A DNA stretch of 60,000 nt from positions 17,930,285 through 17,990,284 of the forward strand of contig NC_081413.1 in assembly GCF_030272615.1 (NCBI RefSeq), read 5' to 3'. Each line of letters starts with the position of its first letter. Position 1 is the first letter of the stretch. Shown one piece after another: positions 36,554 through 49,225 of the stretch. This stretch comes from Cryptomeria japonica (Eukaryota; Streptophyta; Pinopsida; Cupressales; Cupressaceae). The notes beneath the pieces are model-generated. The model saw nothing but the letters and a program-made list of their open reading frames with translations, ran no database searches and was not told the origin of the DNA. Both the position numbers and the translations under genes were made by a program.

Positions 36554-37771
36554 TGTAGTGTCCTAAAATTGTAACCCCTACAATTTCAACCACATTTTAG
36601 GTCCTCACCTAAGCGACTGCATCTATCTCTCGACTGAGACCTGCCCTTATGCTGCCTGATGACCCCGCTTAGGCCCCAAGATAGGGCAGGACAAGGGCGT
36701 GGCACCCCTATCCCCCCTAGGGCAGGGGCATGATGCCCCTGTCCCCCCTTGGATAGGGGCATGGCGCCCCTATCCTCCCTCTTAGGGAGGCCCTAAGATG
36801 GGTCCATCAAGCCCCTTCTACGTAATTTTCTCTTCGGGGATTTCAATCTCCCTTTGTTGGCCTTTGATGGATGAAAATTAATTCTCTTGGGCATGTATAA
36901 AAGGAGATTCAACTCCCTCATTCGAGATAGATGTGATACATAGGCAAGATAAGGAGAATAACCAAAATTAAAGCAAAAGGTTTTCATCAAGCATTCAAGT
37001 CTTCAAGCATTCACCAAGTTTTCTCCTTCACGTGTCTTCTTCATTCATCCATTGGAGAAACATTACAACATTCATTTGCAAGCATGTGTGTGTGTGTTAG
37101 GGTTTTGTCATGTTACATGCCATTTCATACAACATTTGTGATTACATTCAAGAAGCAAAGCAATCATCATCATCAATTGCAGATCTACAAGGTATACATT
37201 TCCTACATTTACATTTAAGTATTTGCAATTACTTTCTTTCAAGGTTGATTCCTCAACCGGGGTTTGACTGAGGAAAACCCCTATACACAACCCTTATTCC
37301 ACTCTTTTCCATGTGTAGGTTGCAGGTGCAAAACTATAATTGAAGGATTGAACTCCATTTACAAAGACAAAAAAACCCTTTTCGACACGTGGATTTTTTA
37401 GAGGATCGTGTGCACTTTCAACATGGACCAACGATTTTTATCCAAATTGCAGGGCAGATCTGTATCGGTTTGAATATCTTAGATCCGAAGTTACCACACG
37501 ATCGTGAACCGGTAGCTCCTTATTTCATTCATTGTATCTCCCTTTTATACATAGTCAACAAGTCAATATATCTATTTACAAAAGAGGGGAAATCACTTTC
37601 CAACCCTTGCAATCCACTTGGAATTCATATCCTTGTTCCCCTTGGATTTAGATCTTGTGGATTTAAGTCCCTCTTTTGAATGTAAATTTTCTCTCAACTG
37701 AAAATCATCCTAGTGACTTCCTTTCTCTCTCCTAAGTGGGGAGTCATTAGGGTTCAATTTTCTACTTTACA
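36554..37771 (+). repeat. 3' LTR of element G, with expanded hairpin repeat
   Basis: Pairs with 13933-15124. Three hairpin units (GGGCGTGGCACCCC, GGGGCATGATGCCCC, GGGGCATGGCGCCCC) lie between 36690 and 36780, where the left LTR has one. A TATA box is at 36896-36902. Confidence 0.88.
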
Positions 37772-38209
37772 TAAACCACAATATTATTCCACTATGGCCA
37801 GTAGCAAACCAATATTACAAAATGGGAATGCACATGCATTCCGGCACACTCCTTGGAGCTCATTGCTCAATTATAATAACCCAAAATGATACAACCCTTA
37901 GGGAAGGCTCACTGCCTTATAAGATAGTTACAGTGATGAATTACAGTGAATGAACTCTGAAATAACATCTACAATGCCTAGATGAGTTCCAGTTGAGTGT
38001 TAAATATACTGACTGGATAACTTTTGTTGTTCTTCCCTGTTCTCTGTCTCAGTCAGCTATTGGATCAAGAATGTGCACGTGAAACTATGCCAAAACGGAT
38101 CCTCGATCACCTCTCGCTCGCATACAGTCGCATTCATTCACCAAAAAGATCATCCACACAAAACTTATATATCGACAACCACAAAATAGGTCATTTCTCA
38201 TGTTGGCTT
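37772..38209 (-). repeat. 5' LTR of element B, second piece
   Basis: Resumes the LTR interrupted at 13932 and matches about 32-473 near the window start. It stops at GGCTT, where a new TGTTGG element begins. The remaining 330 bp of this LTR are not in the window. Confidence 0.85.
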
Positions 38210-38357
38210 TGTTGGCATTATGTGAACCGGTATGTGGACTTAATGATATTGTATGTTGTCATTGATGTCAATATGCTGAAGAAGTGAGAACCGACATATG
38301 AGAGATCCGGTAGAACACTATGAACCGACATTAGTGCCAAAGTGAAGCGGTGTGCTT
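38210..38357 (+). mobile_element. LTR element C, 148-bp visible start
   Basis: Starts TGTTGGCATTATG inside element B's LTR. The text TTGTCATTGATGTCAA near its start resembles the Copia-2 LTR start, so it is probably a related Copia LTR in plus orientation. It is cut at 38357 by element D. If this is right, GGCTT should recur at its far end outside the window. Confidence 0.6.
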
Positions 38358-41300
38358 TGTAAGGCCTTCCCCAAACCAAGGTTTGATTAACTTAGTTGAC
38401 CATGTTTGACCCTATTAATAAATGCTATAATTCAATAGGATGGGCTATGTTAGACAGAAAGATTGCTGAGAAAAGTAATTGAACCAAGTTATAGAATCAT
38501 TTCACCTTGTGGAGTACATTTTGATGTGTTATGAATTTGAAATCCTAAAAGATCCACTGATGGGATAATCTTGATCTAACATAGGTCAGCTATATCTGGA
38601 TTTAGAACTTATATGATTCCATGATTTGGATAACATTGATGTATGTTGATGCTTCATTTATATGCTTTATGATATAGAACTCTACATGATTCTAGAATAG
38701 GATTAATTTGAGATGATGTATATCATTTTTGGATTTGCAGGACTTTACTATGATGATAGAATTATGATGTATGTTTTATGTGTGGATCAAAATTATGAGA
38801 GTTATGATAATTGCTTAGGTGGAATTATTTGGATATAAGATATATTGAATTGTTCAAATGTAAATTGTATGCAAAGTGTTTGATGTGTATTCTAATTCAT
38901 GTGTTTAATATTACATGAGGTTATTTGAAATTACTAATGTGTAATTGAGTTGCGCAGGAAAAGATATCCATGTGACCATGGAAATATTATGGAGAACAAA
39001 ACATAGACCTATGTATGTTCGTAAAACCAGGGTTTGTCTATTTGGAGAGACAACACCCCGTTTGTGTTGTATTTTATTCGTGAAAGTGATTGTTGCATGA
39101 ATGTTAAATTGAATTTTATTTATTTGTGTAAATCCAACAAGAGACACGATTTCATGTATAATTTTGTAAAAGTATTTTCTTTGTGTCATTTGACACATGT
39201 GTGGATTTATGTTTGAGTTTTTAAATTTGTCTCTTGGAGGGAGTTGTTTAACCATAGCTTCTTCAATTAATTTAATGTGATTCCATAAATGCCTTAGGTA
39301 GAGAATCTTTGGGGTGGTCCACTTAGGTATGACCCGAAAATTAACTTGAGAGGCGTTTAAAAGGGGTTAAATGGACATCTAGGGGTAGTTTAATAGGGTT
39401 TCCTAAAGCCCATAAGGTATACCTAAGGGATAGGAGTAATTTTAGGCATGTACGAACTCTCATGTGACCATTTAGACACCCTAAAAAGTGACTTTTCCAA
39501 GTTGTGCGAAAATTGAAATTAGAAAGCTTGAACTAAGTTGTTAACCTTCCTTTTTGAATGAGAGTTCCCTTTCCCATTTTACCTTACCTTCCCCTTTTAG
39601 TTTTAGAAACTTGTGAGAACTCTCACTAGGGTCTTCTTAAGTAAGAATGAGAGATTCTGTGGGTAATAACCCACTCTCCATTTTTGGAGACAAGAAAATT
39701 TGAAAGGAAAAAGATAGATTGTGAATTAAGAATTTAGGCTAAGTGTAGAAAGGAAAGACTTGTGGATTTGGGCTGCTCATCCTCAACAAAACTAGCATAC
39801 CCTTGGGCAGTTGAAGGTTGGTTTCACCTTTCTTGTAATGTTTTCTTATTGAATGTTGTTTTGAAAGAAATGCTTGTGTAAAAGACTAGTTTTCTTGCAA
39901 GTATTTCTTGGAAATTTATTTGATTTTTGGTGTTTATGCAATGTATGTGTTTTGGGAGTAACCAAGACCTCCTACTCTTGGAGAGAGGATGGTCTTGTGG
40001 GTGGTAGAAGTGACAGCCCTCCAGTGAGAGGCTCTCGTTATGAGAGTGATAACAAGGGATTTTATGTGACCCTTGCTGCATGGCTTGTTTATGCATTGGG
40101 GGTCATAAGGAGGGAAATAAGGCATGAATGCCTTGGGGGGCATAAGGAATATGAGGTTGTTATACTTGATGTATTTGGTTATCCATGAGGTGGCTGTATG
40201 TTTTACCATACTTGCAGTCTCCTCAGGGTACTTGGTCCACTACCACCCTTGAAAAGACATCACAATGTGTGGTGCAGTATAGCCTTGGTTGGGAATGTGA
40301 ATTGTGTTAGTTGTTCCCTTGTTTATTATGTTTGCATGTGTGTTTCCTGTCTAGGGCTTGGTTCTCCAAGCTTGGGGGTGGCTACTAGTTAGCCTAGGCT
40401 GGGAGGTGAGCACTCCATGGTCACAGCCTTTGATTTATTGCAGGTTGTTGAAAGAAAAGAGAAGGACAAGTAGAAGTTGCTGGACATATGTTTTGCAGAA
40501 AAAAAAAAAAGAATAGTTTATATTTTAAGATGTAGAAATGTAAAGGGAAACTATATGTTATACATTACTTGAAAAAGAAAATGTATTTATTTTAGTTAGA
40601 GTCCTCCTTGGATACAAATGAGAGACTAGTTTGGGTATTTTCTCCATCTTGAAATAATGTCTATATTGAATTCTAAAGATGCCTTAAACAAATGTATTAT
40701 TTTTGTTAATCTATTATTGCCTAAATGAAAAGATTCTGTTGGGATTTAGTTTGTACTGATCTTTAAAAAAATGAAATAAATGAATGCATGCATGTTACTT
40801 TGAAAGTGGATATTCAGTTTATTTCCCATTTGCATATCTCTAAGGATAGATTGAAATGATCCTAGATAAATAAAGTTGCAGAAATTAAAATCACATATTT
40901 ATTGCAGAAATTTAAGTCCAAAAAATTAAATGGTCTATCTAGTTTAAATAATCACATATTTATATAGTTGCTGTTAAAATTATTAAACTCTGTTATTTAC
41001 CTTTTTGGAGAAAATAAAATCTAGAGATGAATAGCCTATTTGATTTAAATAATATCATATTCTTTAGTTGCTATATAATTTCATTGGATGTCTGTCAATC
41101 TTTTATTGCAGAAAATAAATCTAAATTATTTAGTCTATCACTGATTTATGGTATTCAACTTAAGAAAAAAATAATAATACCTTGATTTAAATCTGAGAAG
41201 TAATAATAATATGTTCTATGTTAATAATTTATATTTGCTTAAATGAAAGTTTAGCCCTAACTCCAATGAGCATTCAAAATATATGTATATAAATAAATAT

Positions 41301-41986
41301 ATATATCTATATATTTATTTATATTTGCATTTAAAATATAGGTACATAAATAAATAAATAAATAAATAAATATATATATATATATATATATATATTTACT
41401 TATATTTTTTTTAAATTATATTTTTGATATATAATATAAATTATATATATATATATATATAATCTCATTTTATAAAAAAAAAAGGAGATGTTACAAAGCG
41501 AAATTTTAAATAAAAAGAAAAAAAAGAAAAAAAAAACGTAATTAAAAAAAAAAAACCCCCTTGCGGAACCCTTCCTTGCCATGGGCGGTGACGCCGTAGC
41601 GGCGGCACTGTCGGCTATGGACCGCAACCCAGAGTGGCGGCCAAGGCCGCCTCTGTGGGCCGTGACCCACAGGCCTGACAGTGGTCGTCCTGCGGGGAGC
41701 CCCCCCATAACCTCCGCCTCCCTTTCACTCGGCCTGCTTCCCTCCTCGCCTGCGTGAGACTTGCGAGACACTCCTCCACCCCTCCTTCCTATGCCCTCCG
41801 CCATTTGCGGGTTCAGCCCTTGCGTAACACAAGAAAAAAAAGAGAATAAACCCTAGCCCGGGTAGGGTTAGGGTATATAAAAGAAAAAGAAGAGATTAAA
41901 GGTGCAGGGTAGGTTTATAATGTATTTTTAAATTAAGGTTTTAATAGACTTTTAATAGTGGGAATATATATATATATATATATATA

Positions 41987-42027
<41 letters not shown>

Positions 42028-43059
42028 AGAGAGAGTTAAAATAATTTGAGTGTTAGGGCAAAATAAGATATTAAAAGAGAAATAGAGTTGAGAGGGGTTT
42101 TGTTAATTGCAAATTAATTAGGTTTAAATGTGTGATGTTAACCATATAATTGGTGCACTCATATTTTCTAATGAGAGTTTTATTTATTAGTATATTAAGT
42201 AGGTTTAATGGACAATGCTAATTAATTTATTGATATCCTAGGTTACTTATTTAATTGATATACTCATAATTTATGACCTTTTTATATAGACATTAAATAA
42301 GATATATTTTTTTAAGAACAATTGTAATTATTCATGGAGATTAATTACTAGAAAACTTATAATAACTTGATAAATATTAGGACTATAGGAAATGTTTTAG
42401 TCCATCTAAATAGACATTTTAGAGATTAAACCTTATAGAAGGAATTTCGTTATGGATTTGATCGACCCTTCAGTCGATTTAGTTTAAACTACACTTTAAC
42501 TATGAAAAAAAAAAATATAGACATTTAGAAACCGAATGTTAGGAGTAATTTAATTAGTTCCTAAAATCAATTAATGATTATTGAAGATTATTATTGTTTT
42601 CATCAATTATTTTAGAGAGTTTTGATTAAATCAATCTATTGATTAAATTTGACGAGATAATAAAATAATACATGAGTATTCCGCATTTAAATTAAATTAT
42701 TAAGAAAGAATGTATAAACCGGATGATGGAAATTTGATATTTGTTAAACAATTGATATCGAACCAAGTAAGTTTATTAATGCCTATTAAAAGAAATGGAT
42801 CTAATTAAGTACTAATAAGCGCAACTGAAATGAAAAGGATTATCAAGTAAATTTAATATTACCCTTATAAAATTTATTTGTACCGTTTAATAATAGGAGT
42901 TATCGTAATTAGTTATGTCCGAATTTAATATCAATTAGAAATTTATTTGGAACAATTTGGCTAGATGAGTTAACTAATTAAGCAATGGTTGCATGAAATT
43001 TAGTGTTTAAAAAAAATAAAATTTGTGCTCTGTGTTTTGCCCAAAGTTTGGGCATGACA
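38358..43059 (+). repeat. 5' LTR of element D, about 4.7 kb
   Basis: Starts TGTAAGG and ends GGGCATGACA just before the tRNA-Met primer site. It contains (TA)n and (TAAA)n runs near 41340-41460 and 41960-42027. Only its first 1.29 kb can be checked against the 3' copy, so the length depends on the primer site. A GC-rich patch lies at 41562-41820; an open frame on its minus strand looks spurious. Confidence 0.7.
41848..41883 (+). promoter_or_regulatory. Putative element D promoter: telo-box palindrome and TATA box
   Basis: AAACCCTA (41848-41855) is followed by CCCGGG and TAGGGTTAGGG, a near-palindrome of the plant telo-box. TATATAAAAG (41874-41883) starts three bases later. Telo-boxes near TATA boxes are known in plant promoters. 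Transcription would start around 41905-41915. Confidence 0.5.
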
Positions 43060-43060
43060 T

Positions 43061-43079
43061 TTTGGTATCAGAGCCCTAG
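43061..43079 (+). other. Element D primer-binding site (tRNA-Met initiator)
   Basis: TTTGGTATCAGAGCCCTAG follows GGCATGACA, an exact TGGTATCAGAGCC core. Confidence 0.85.
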
Positions 43080-46000
43080 GTTCATACACTGGTGAACATG
43101 GGCTACATTCATAACTTAGTTGGAACCAAACTATGGCTTGAAGTATAACACATAAGTGGAAATTTGTGATATAACAAAGTGAAACATAAGTGAAAATTCT
43201 TTTAAATCAACAGATCAACAAATATCAATTCAAGGGGTTCCAAGGGTCAGTAAGAGCCCAAAAATTTGAAATTATTAGTCATAAGGTTTATGGCATAATA
43301 AAACCCCAAAGGCTGCAAAAATTTCAACTATTTATTCATTTGAAGTAATTTCAGTGTTTATTAACGGAATTTAGTTCTTTAGTACTTATGGGTTACCATT
43401 CAATTGGAACCTAAAACACAATGATTGCCCTAACCAAATCAAGTATGAGGAGCTAATTCTTCATTAAAATACTCTTGATGGTAACTAAGAGAATGCCATC
43501 CATCGAGATACGTTCTTGACATGGCAAGTCAAGTAAGATAGTTAGACATAAGATAAAGGCACAATAAACAAGATAAATAAGATCAAGATAGTTCAAAATA
43601 AAATTGTAAGCTATGTAAAATGAGGATGGTTAAAAAGATCAAGGCCGCCATTGGAGACAAAAATGGAGGCAAGTAAAGGGGTGCTCTTACGAATACTAGA
43701 AGAAGCCTTAACCTACCCTAATGACTAGAATGTTGTCATGTTAGAATTCTTATTAAGAGCATTTGTTGGACAATTTTTGTAGCAATGTAGTGAAGCTAGT
43801 TGGGTAACCCTGAAGATAGGGAACTAAAAGGAAGAATGGAAATCTCCTCGATCAGAAAACCCTAGTAATGCTATAGATGAGATAAATAAGGAGAAAGGAG
43901 GCATGAACTTCTTAGGTGAAAACACGTATTTACAATAAACCCTAAGTTCATCCGTGATTATATAACTGGGGGAAGCAAGCAAGTAAAGCCTAACTAGTTC
44001 CTTTATGGGAAGATAATCTTGGAAAAAAGCAAATAATGGAAGAAAGAGTAGAGTTGAATTGGGAATCGTACAAAAATCTCCATTGAAGTGCAAGGAGTAT
44101 AAAAGTATTAGGATCCTATAATCTAGAAATGTGTAACTGGTTTTCGTCCAGAAACTAAGAAGAAAAGTGCAACCCAATCATGGCTAGTCACTAGGTACAA
44201 GACGATATGTATCACAATTTAACTACTAGGCACAATCGAAGAAGCTTTGCAAATTATGGCACTCAAGTGTGAAAGTATGCGAAAACATTAAGTATGGATG
44301 AAGCAACAGGCGGATGGAAATGGCTTATGGAAAGATAGTATAACAACAATATAATACCAAAGTTTTAATGTGAATTAGTTGGCAATATAAAAGATTTTAT
44401 GAGAACATTGATAAGGAGACAAATTTTGTGGTTAGCCAAGGGAGAACTTGGAAAATTATGGATCTTAAGACATTGGTAATTATTGGACATCCTTATGTTA
44501 TACCGTAATTGGGTAACTGGATATTGGGATGGTAAGATTGTTTATTTAGATTGGAGAGATCAAAGGTTGTGATATGCCGGAATTTGGCTAGTAAGTAAAT
44601 ATAAATAAGTAATATGGAAAGTGATAGCTTCGTTTTTACTAAATAATATTTAAAAAGGATGGGTGTTGGTCACTCCTCGAGTGCACACCCCCTTGATTTC
44701 ATAGTTGCATAAGTGAAGTAGGAGAGAATCAGTCCACTCTACGAGTTGTTTGAAATATGTCATGAAATGTGTGGGTAGGAATTTGTTGTCAACCATTATC
44801 GACCTTACTTGACAATAATTCCACCCCAAATGGTTCTTAACCATAAGTGTTAGTAATTTGACAACAAGCTCCTACCTAATGAAGGCAAGTGAATGTTAGA
44901 GGAGAAAATATAAGGAGCTAACATAAGGTGCTAATAAAACAAATGATGTCCCTAGTAAAATTATATGATTACATTATACAAATCCTAAGTGGTTCTAAGT
45001 AAACAAGTGTCAATTTTGAACCGAACTATCAACCGTGTTTGTAAGACATGAAAGTATCAATGCTTGAGCTACCACATAACATTGAACCAAGGATTAGCAT
45101 AATAAGATAATTAACGGAAGTCCAAGGAGAATGGATGAAGAATGCTAGAGTTAGTGCAATCATCTGTTAGATATAATTATGGATGTTAATAACCCTAAAT
45201 AGATAGCGAATCATGTCGGAAAGTGTGGCTTGCGATAGCTATCACGTGAAGGTTAAAATGAGACATGATCTATTAAACAATTGCAATCTCATGGATAGAA
45301 GATATCTTGTAAATAATAAAGGAATGTAGATAATCTAAGAATCTCAAGAGTCTAATTACTACTTCCTAACACACTCAGGACGTGTGATCTTGGGTGATGT
45401 GCTGCGGTTACTCCCTATAGCATGGCTAGAATGGTCATCTTGTTTTGAGTTTGATTCGACATTATTTTGTTATTTTCTTTGAAGACCATTTCGTGACCTG
45501 GGGGCTAGTACTTCCTATTTATTTATTCATTTATTCTCTCTATGATGAAAGGACCACTAAATTTATGTTTCTTTTTATTTGAGCTATGGCACTTGCCACA
45601 TTACTAGTTTTAATATCTTTCAATTGTCGGCATTTTTCTTCTTTTTATTGGGCTCGGTAAAAGTAATTTTTATTTTGACCTTTTAAAGTGTCAAGTGGTC
45701 ATTTTGATGGTTGACATAGCTAGCCCTAGTGATGAGATTTGTGTAAATGTCTATCATGTTCGTTAAACCACTGATAGTGTGTCAAGGGAGAAAACCGCAA
45801 GGAGTGAAATTAGGCACAAAGAATTAACAAAGAATATATTTTATCAAATCGAGATAAAGGAAGGAATATCCTCCTAAGTAAAATTAATTGCGAGCAATCT
45901 GAAAGAGAAAAATTTATAACAATAGTATGACCTAGACCTAATGAATTGCGAAAGTAATGATTGTCGACTAGTAAATTTGGCATGTGTATGGAGATGATTG

Positions 46001-46740
46001 CGTGGATGATATCTAAAATAAGTATTAATGATATCCATCAGTCCCTTAGAATGGGATTGTTATGTACCTTAATGGTTGAAAATTGCGAATAATGTACCCT
46101 ATGAAACTTAAACCATGGTGCCTAGAAATATAAACATTTTAATCCCTAGTGGTAGAAAACTACCCTATATAGGGGTGGATTTGAAGAACCTAAATTTGAT
46201 TATGCCTTGTTACCTAAGGAAGTTGGAAGAAATTATACACCTAGGATGGTTTAACAAGTATTTTATTAACACCCTAATGAGGTGCCTTGATGTAAGATAA
46301 GTAGATCCATTAAGAATAAACTGTGATGACAATTCTCTTTAGTGGCAAGCATGGATGAAAATTGCGGTGGAATAAGCATGTTTTACACGAACCCTTAGTA
46401 AGTATGACTCCTAGAAATTAATAAGTAAACTATCAGGTGTAACCTTGATTGTGGGAGTGGATGTGTGTTATTGATATGATTTGGAGGGCGCATTAATGTA
46501 AGTTGTTGAAAAGTAGAACTTTGTAAGCACCTACCTGAGATCGAAGGGAAATGTAATAAAAAATACTAAGAATTTAACTTTGTGAAGATAGTAGGTTAAT
46601 TACAATAATAAGTTGATTTTGTTATTTCAACCTTCTAGTAGGCAAGATAAGATTTCGAGTAACTCATTGAAATTGTGGGAAATGTTATGTCCCTACTTCA
46701 TAAATTCTACTAATGCGACTTCTAGGAGTAAGTCGAACTC
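43080..46740. other. Element D interior, no intact gene
   Basis: 3.7 kb of AT-rich DNA with stops in every frame at short spacing. I found no protease, RT or integrase motif. It is either a pol-less filler or too decayed to read. Confidence 0.55.
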
Positions 46741-46753
46741 TAGGGGAGGAGGA
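46741..46753 (+). other. Element D polypurine tract
   Basis: TAGGGGAGGAGGA immediately before the second TGTAAGG repeat, marking the start of the 3' LTR and a plus orientation. Confidence 0.75.
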
Positions 46754-48047
46754 TGTAAGGCCTTCCCAAAACCAAGCTTTGATTAACTTAGTTGACCATG
46801 TTTGACCCTATTAATAAATGCTTTAATTCAATAGGATGGGCTATGTTAGACAGATAGATTGGTGAGAAAAGTAATTGAACGAAGTTATAGAATCATTTCA
46901 CCTTGTGGAATACATTTTGATGTATTATGAATTTGAAATCCTAAAAGATCCACTGATGGGATAATCTTGATCTAATGTAGGTCAGCTATATCTGGATTTA
47001 GAACTTATATGATTCCATGATTTGGATAACATTGATGTATGTTGATGCTTCATTTATATTCTTTATGATATAGAACTCTACATGATTCTAGAATAGGATT
47101 AATTTGAGATGATGTATGTCATTTTTGGATTTGCAGTTGGATTTGCAGGACTTTACTATGATGATAGAATTAAGATGTATGTTTTATGTGTGGATCAAAA
47201 TTATGAGAGTTATGATAATTGCTTAGGTGGAATTATTTGGATATAAGATATATTGAATTGTTCAAATGTAAATTGTATGCAGAGTGTTTGATGTGTATTC
47301 TAATTCATGTGTTTAATATTACATGAGGTTATTTGAAATTACTAATGTGTAATTGAGTTGCGTAGGAAAAGATATCCATGTGACCATGGAAATATTATGG
47401 AGAACCAAACCTAGACCTATGTATGTTCGTAAAACCAGGGTTTGTCTATTTGGAGAGACAATACCCCATTTGTGTCGTATTTTATTCATGAAAGTGATTG
47501 TTGCATGAATGTTAAATTGAATTTTATTTATTTGTGTAAATCCAACGAGAGACACAATTTCATGTATAATTTTGTAAAAGTATTTTCTTTGTGTCATTTG
47601 ACACGTGTGGATTTATGTTTGAGTTTTTAAATTTGTCTCTTGGAGGGAGTTGTTTAAGCATAGCTTCTTCAATTAATTTAATGTGATTCCATAAATGCCT
47701 TAGGTAGAGAATCTTTGGGGTAGTCAACTTAGGTATGACCCCAAAATTAACTTGAGAGGGGTTTAAAAGGGGTTAAATGGACACCTAGGGGTAGTTTAAT
47801 AGGGTTTCTTAAAGCTCATAAGTTATACCTAAGGGTTAGGAGTAATTTTAGGCATGTACCAACTCTCATGTGACCATTTAGACACCCTAAAAAGTGACTT
47901 TTCTAAGTTGTGCGAAAATTGAAATTAGAAGGCTTGAACTAAGTTGTTAACCTTCCTTTTTGAATGAGAGTTCCCTTTCCCATTTTACCTTACTTTCCCC
48001 TTTCAGTTTTAGAAACTTGTGAGAACTCTCACTAGGGTCTTCTTAAG
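46754..48047 (+). repeat. 3' LTR of element D, first 1.29 kb only
   Basis: Matches 38358-39649, including a 12-bp local duplication (GGATTTGCAGTT) near 47126-47148 that the 5' copy lacks. The match ends after TTCTTAAG, where the sequence changes to CAGGGAAAAC. Confidence 0.85.
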
Positions 48048-48219
48048 CAGGGAAAACTTTAAGAAACCCCCCCCTTGGACAAGTTGTAAAAACCTGGCGA
48101 AAGTTGTATAATTCCTGAGGAAAATTTTAATTTTATGGGCGAATTTTTGCGGTTTACGGAGAAAAATAATAATCTCCATTGGCGAATTAGCCGTGATCAC
48201 TCAAATTTTGTGAAAAATT

Positions 48220-48450
48220 CCTAGCGAATTGTAATGTTTTTAAAACCCCAAAAATATTTGCATGGCCGAATTGTAATGTTTTTAAAACTAGAAAAATATT
48301 TGCATTGGTGATTTCAACCTATTTTCAAACTATTAAAAAAAAAATATTGGCAATTTCAACCTATTTTCAAACCATAAAAATATAAATATTGGCAATTTCA
48401 AGCTATTTTCAAACCATAAAAATAAAAATATTGGCGATTTCAAGATATTA
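48220..48450. repeat. Subterminal 42-43-bp tandem repeats of unit E
   Basis: Two copies of a unit beginning CGAATTGTAATGTTTTTAAA (from about 48222) are followed by three and a half copies of a unit beginning TTGGCAATTTCAACCTATTT (about 48305, 48345, 48388, 48431). They lie 170-400 bp from the proposed terminus. Confidence 0.75.
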
Positions 48451-48484
48451 ACTTTAAGTCATTAAAACACGTGGCACGCAGTCG

Positions 48485-49225
48485 TCATCTCTCTACTTGG
48501 AAGACTACCCATTAGGGCATCTCGCGACCTAGCGACAAGGCCTTACGACTCTCTCTATCTCCAACTCGCAAGCTAAAAATGCTAAGCCTTTGTAACTTTG
48601 AGATCTAGCGACTGAGGAAAACTGAACTGCCACTCGCCAATTCTCGACCACAAAAATGTTAAGTCCTCTTCACCATAGCGACTTGGAGATAGTGGTAACT
48701 TTAACCCTTGTCGCGTACTCGCCAACATAAAACTGTTTATCTCTTAACCGCTAGCAATTCACTCTCAAGCTCATGGCTTGATCAGGTCTTCAGACATTTA
48801 ACTTCGTGAGCTGGCGATAACCATTAAACCTAACCACAAACTGTCTAGTCGCTAGCTCGTGACCTAAAAATGCTAACATTAAACAAACATGAGAGCTAGC
48901 AACAACTGTATGAAATGAGTTACTCGCTAACTCTCATGGCTATAATGTATGACATCAGAACAACTCGAGACCTCACGACCAAAGCAATTTCACTAACAAT
49001 CTCTAGCTCAGTAACATAAAATGCTAACACCCAAAAAGCTTGAGACCTCGTGATGTAAACCCAAACCAACTTGTCGCCAGCTCGCGGCTTGATCACGTCT
49101 TCAGACATTTTACCTCGCGAGCTAGCGATAACCATAAAACTTAAACACAAACTATCTGGTCGCTAGCTCGCGGCTTGATCACGTCTTCAGACATTTTACC
49201 TCGCAAGCTAGCGATAACCATAAGG
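48485..49225. repeat. Palindrome array, left block
   Basis: A 14-bp palindrome, TCGCNAGCTNGCGA with small variations, recurs at 48804, 48849, 49074, 49115, 49160 and 49201, with looser half-sites (TAGCGAC, CTCGCCA) between. The last four fall in a local tandem duplication of about 86 bp. Spacers are AT-rich and often contain AAAATGCTAA. Function unknown. Confidence 0.75.

Larger units (their letters stand above)
13928..37776 (+). mobile_element. Element G: degenerate Ty3/gypsy-like LTR element with five insertions
   Basis: The LTRs are 1192 bp (left) and 1218 bp (right). A primer-site candidate follows the left LTR and the polypurine tract AGTGGGGGCTAAA precedes the right one, so G reads on the plus strand. 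Removing Copia-1, three solo LTRs and Copia-2 leaves about 6.6 kb. The remaining interior holds decayed gag-like pieces but no RT, RNase H or integrase that I can recognise, so G was probably non-autonomous or has lost pol. It lies inside the 5' LTR of element B. Confidence 0.82.
1..38209 (-). mobile_element. Element B: non-autonomous LTR retrotransposon, broken by nested insertions
   Basis: B is read on the minus strand. Its 3' LTR is at the window start and its primer-binding site and 5' LTR begin near 13.7 kb. Two insertions split it: A in the body and G in the 5' LTR. A third insertion at 38210 cuts the LTR again, so its outer end is not in the window. The body carries a coiled-coil/zinc-knuckle ORF1 and pieces of a long ORF2. 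I find no protease, integrase, reverse transcriptase or RNase H. Without insertions the body would be about 5.6 kb. The LTR halves at 13732-13932 and 37772-38209 join to match the copy at the window start, which shows that everything between them is inserted. Assignment of the outer shell rests on this match and on the PBS and PPT. Confidence 0.8.
38358..48047 (+). mobile_element. Element D: long-LTR retrotransposon, decayed, 3' LTR interrupted
   Basis: Repeat pairs 38358-39649 and 46754-48047 start TGTAAGGCCTTCCC and are about 95% or more identical. A primer site at 43061 marks the true end of the 5' LTR, making it about 4.7 kb. The tract AGGGGAGGAGGA precedes the second copy. The interior of 3.7 kb has no usable frame. 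The long LTR and GGCATGACA end are typical of plant Ty3/gypsy elements, but without pol I cannot prove the class. The 3' LTR match stops abruptly at 48047. Confidence 0.75.

Noticed and set aside
41400-41804. 134-codon minus-strand frame in the D LTR
   Set aside because: It spans a GC-rich patch and then reads A/T homopolymers into Phe and Ile runs. There is no plausible protein.
41850-41873. Interstitial telomere repeat
   Set aside because: Only about two TTTAGGG-like units, inverted around CCCGGG and next to a TATA box. This fits a promoter telo-box better than a telomere relic.
48485-49225. Regularly spaced short repeats resembling a CRISPR array
   Set aside because: Repeats are only 14 bp and imperfect, spacers are unequal, the host is a plant, and no cas gene is near.
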